From Desulfovibrionaceae bacterium UBA3823 (GTDB lineage Bacteria > Desulfobacterota > Desulfovibrionia > Desulfovibrionales > Desulfovibrionaceae), in assembly GCA_002369295.1 (NCBI GenBank), contig DFDR01000237.1, forward strand, positions 1 to 5,951: 5,951 nt of DNA, read 5' to 3'. Under the pieces are notes generated by a model that saw only the letters and a list, made by a program, of their open reading frames with translations, did no database searches and was not told where the DNA came from. Made by a program: the position numbers and the translations under genes. Shown here one piece after another: positions 4,975-5,951 of the stretch (positions are counted from its first letter, which is position 1; every line of letters begins with the position of its first letter).

Positions 4975-5488
4975 GCACCGCGCCGGAACGCGTCGCCGTC
5001 CTTGCCGGCGCGGGATCTGTCGGCCAGGCCATAGTCCGCCGGACCGGCTTCGGCCGGAAGGTCGTCGCGGCGGACCTGCGTCTGGAGAGCCCGAGGCAGC
5101 CGCAGGCGTCCTCGAAGGCGCAGGCTTTTCCTGCACGGCCCTCTGCACGGATATTGGCTCCAGCGCGTCCGTGGAGCAGCGTGTCCTGCGCTGCCAGGAG
5201 CTTGGCTCCGTGGACCGCGTGATCTGCGCGGCCGGCGTCTCGCCCTCCCAGGCGCCCGCAGAAGACATCCTCCGGGTCGATCTCTACGGAACGGCCGTCC
5301 TGCTGGAGGTCTTCGGCAGGATCGCCGCCCGCGGGGGCGCCGGCCTCGTCGTCTCCCCGCAGTCGGAGCGCAGGATGTTCGCAGCGGGCTCGGACTTCCT
5401 CATGGACGGCGGGGCGACCGCCTCCTCTTTCTACGGCGATCTGCGCATCCTGCGGGCAAGGATCCGCGAAGACGGCAGGGCCGTCTAG
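4971..5488 (+). pseudogene. Degenerate short-chain dehydrogenase/reductase (frameshift plus internal deletion)
   Basis: Translation from the ATG at 4971 gives a Rossmann start, VAVLAGAGSVGQAIVRR (about residues 8-24), and the end of strand 2 (VVAADLRLES). The frame then breaks at 5091-5095, where one base appears missing. The next frame continues an SDR through TALCTDIGSS, VDRVICAAGVSPS and LRVDLYGTAVLLEVFG to GLVVSPQS. There the sequence jumps straight to a family C-terminus, GSDFLMDGGATAS plus FYGDL, ending at a TAG (5486-5488). From memory of the family, intact members of about 260-280 residues have roughly 130 residues between these blocks, including the catalytic Tyr-x-x-x-Lys. Both defects would abolish dehydrogenase activity. 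The intact flanks and the ATGA overlap show it was the second gene of this operon. Sequencing error could explain the frameshift but not the missing core. Confidence 0.8.
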
Positions 5489-5529
5489 GAGCGCCTGGCC
5501 GCCAGACAAATGAACACAAGGAGAACATG

Positions 5530-5951
5530 ATGCAATACGTGAAACTCGGACGCAGCGGGATGGACGTTTCCCGCATCTGCCTCGGCTGCATGGGCTTCGG
5601 CGCCCCCGGGCCCGAGCACGGCGACTTTCCCTGGGCAAAGGACTTCGACGACGCCAAGCCCATCTTCCGCAAGGCCGTGGAGCTTGGCATCAACTACTTT
5701 GACACGGCCAACGTCTACCAGTACGGGACGAGCGAGGAGATCACCGGCCGCCTCGTGCGCGAGTTCGGCCTCGACCGCGACGAGATCGTGGTGGCCACCA
5801 AGGTGCGCTTCGACATGCGCAGGGGACGCCCCAACGGCGGAGGCCTCTCCCGCAAGAACATCATGGCCGAAATCGACGCCAGCCTGAAGCGGCTCGGCAT
5901 GGACTACGTGGACCTCTACCAGATCCACCGTCCCGATCTCTCCGTCCCCTT
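5530..5951 (+). CDS. Aldo/keto reductase, YajO-like, 3' end outside window
   Basis: The first 140 residues of an aldo/keto reductase, a (beta/alpha)8-barrel NADPH-dependent oxidoreductase, are present; the gene continues past the right edge. The N-terminal MQYVKLGRSGMDVSRICLG matches the class that includes E. coli YajO. The catalytic tetrad is intact: Asp58 and Tyr63 in FDTANVY, Lys91 in VATKV, and His133 in QIHRPD. The ATG at 5530 has AAGGAG 6 nt upstream. The ATG at 5527 is only 3 nt from it and less likely. It follows the broken dehydrogenase by 41 bp and is the third cistron of the operon that starts at 4321. Family members reduce aldehydes and ketones; the substrate is not evident. Confidence 0.92.
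   Translation, partial: MQYVKLGRSGMDVSRICLGCMGFGAPGPEHGDFPWAKDFDDAKPIFRKAVELGINYFDTANVYQYGTSEEITGRLVREFGLDRDEIVVATKVRFDMRRGRPNGGGLSRKNIMAEIDASLKRLGMDYVDLYQIHRPDLSVP

Noticed and set aside
1..5951. Insertion sequence, CRISPR array, tRNA or rRNA
   Set aside because: No transposase-like protein, regular spacer-repeat array, cloverleaf pattern or rRNA-like sequence was seen on either strand.

Overview
The window is GC-rich bacterial DNA (visibly around two-thirds G+C, with short AT-richer islands at the promoters) in which nearly every gene has a clear Shine-Dalgarno sequence. Four of the seven genes are small flavodoxin-fold proteins with the compact four-cysteine motif of the iron-sulfur flavoprotein (Isf) type. 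This gene content suggests an anaerobe or microaerophile; a gut Desulfovibrionaceae-like or similar lineage would fit, but the sequence alone does not fix the taxon.

Left module, minus strand, transcribed right to left: a TetR-family regulator (2481-3119), a strong sigma70-like promoter overlapped by two palindromes (2397-2441), a flavoprotein with an N-terminal twin-arginine signal (1626-2342), a second flavoprotein 57 bp downstream (1017-1568), a gap of about 280 bp with hairpins and short repeats, and a third flavoprotein (134-733) followed by a GC-rich terminator hairpin (71-98).

Right module: a second TetR regulator (3525-4136, minus) is divergent from a plus-strand operon made of a fourth flavoprotein (4321-4974), a degenerate short-chain dehydrogenase (4971-5488) and an aldo/keto reductase that runs off the right end (5530 onward). 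The dehydrogenase carries one frameshift and has lost the middle of the protein, including the segment that should hold the catalytic Tyr-x-x-x-Lys.

Between the modules, 3120-3524 has no convincing gene. It holds a G-run cluster, paired 8-bp palindromes, and a terminator-containing repeat that resembles the one at the left end of the window.

Read together (inference), these are two adjacent TetR-controlled redox modules. The first TetR has a Gly-Cys motif placed like the redox cysteine of NemR, and the target genes encode flavin, NAD(P)H-dehydrogenase and aldo/keto reductase enzymes. A response to quinones, aldehydes or other electrophiles, or low-potential electron transfer, is plausible. 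No substrate can be read from the sequence.
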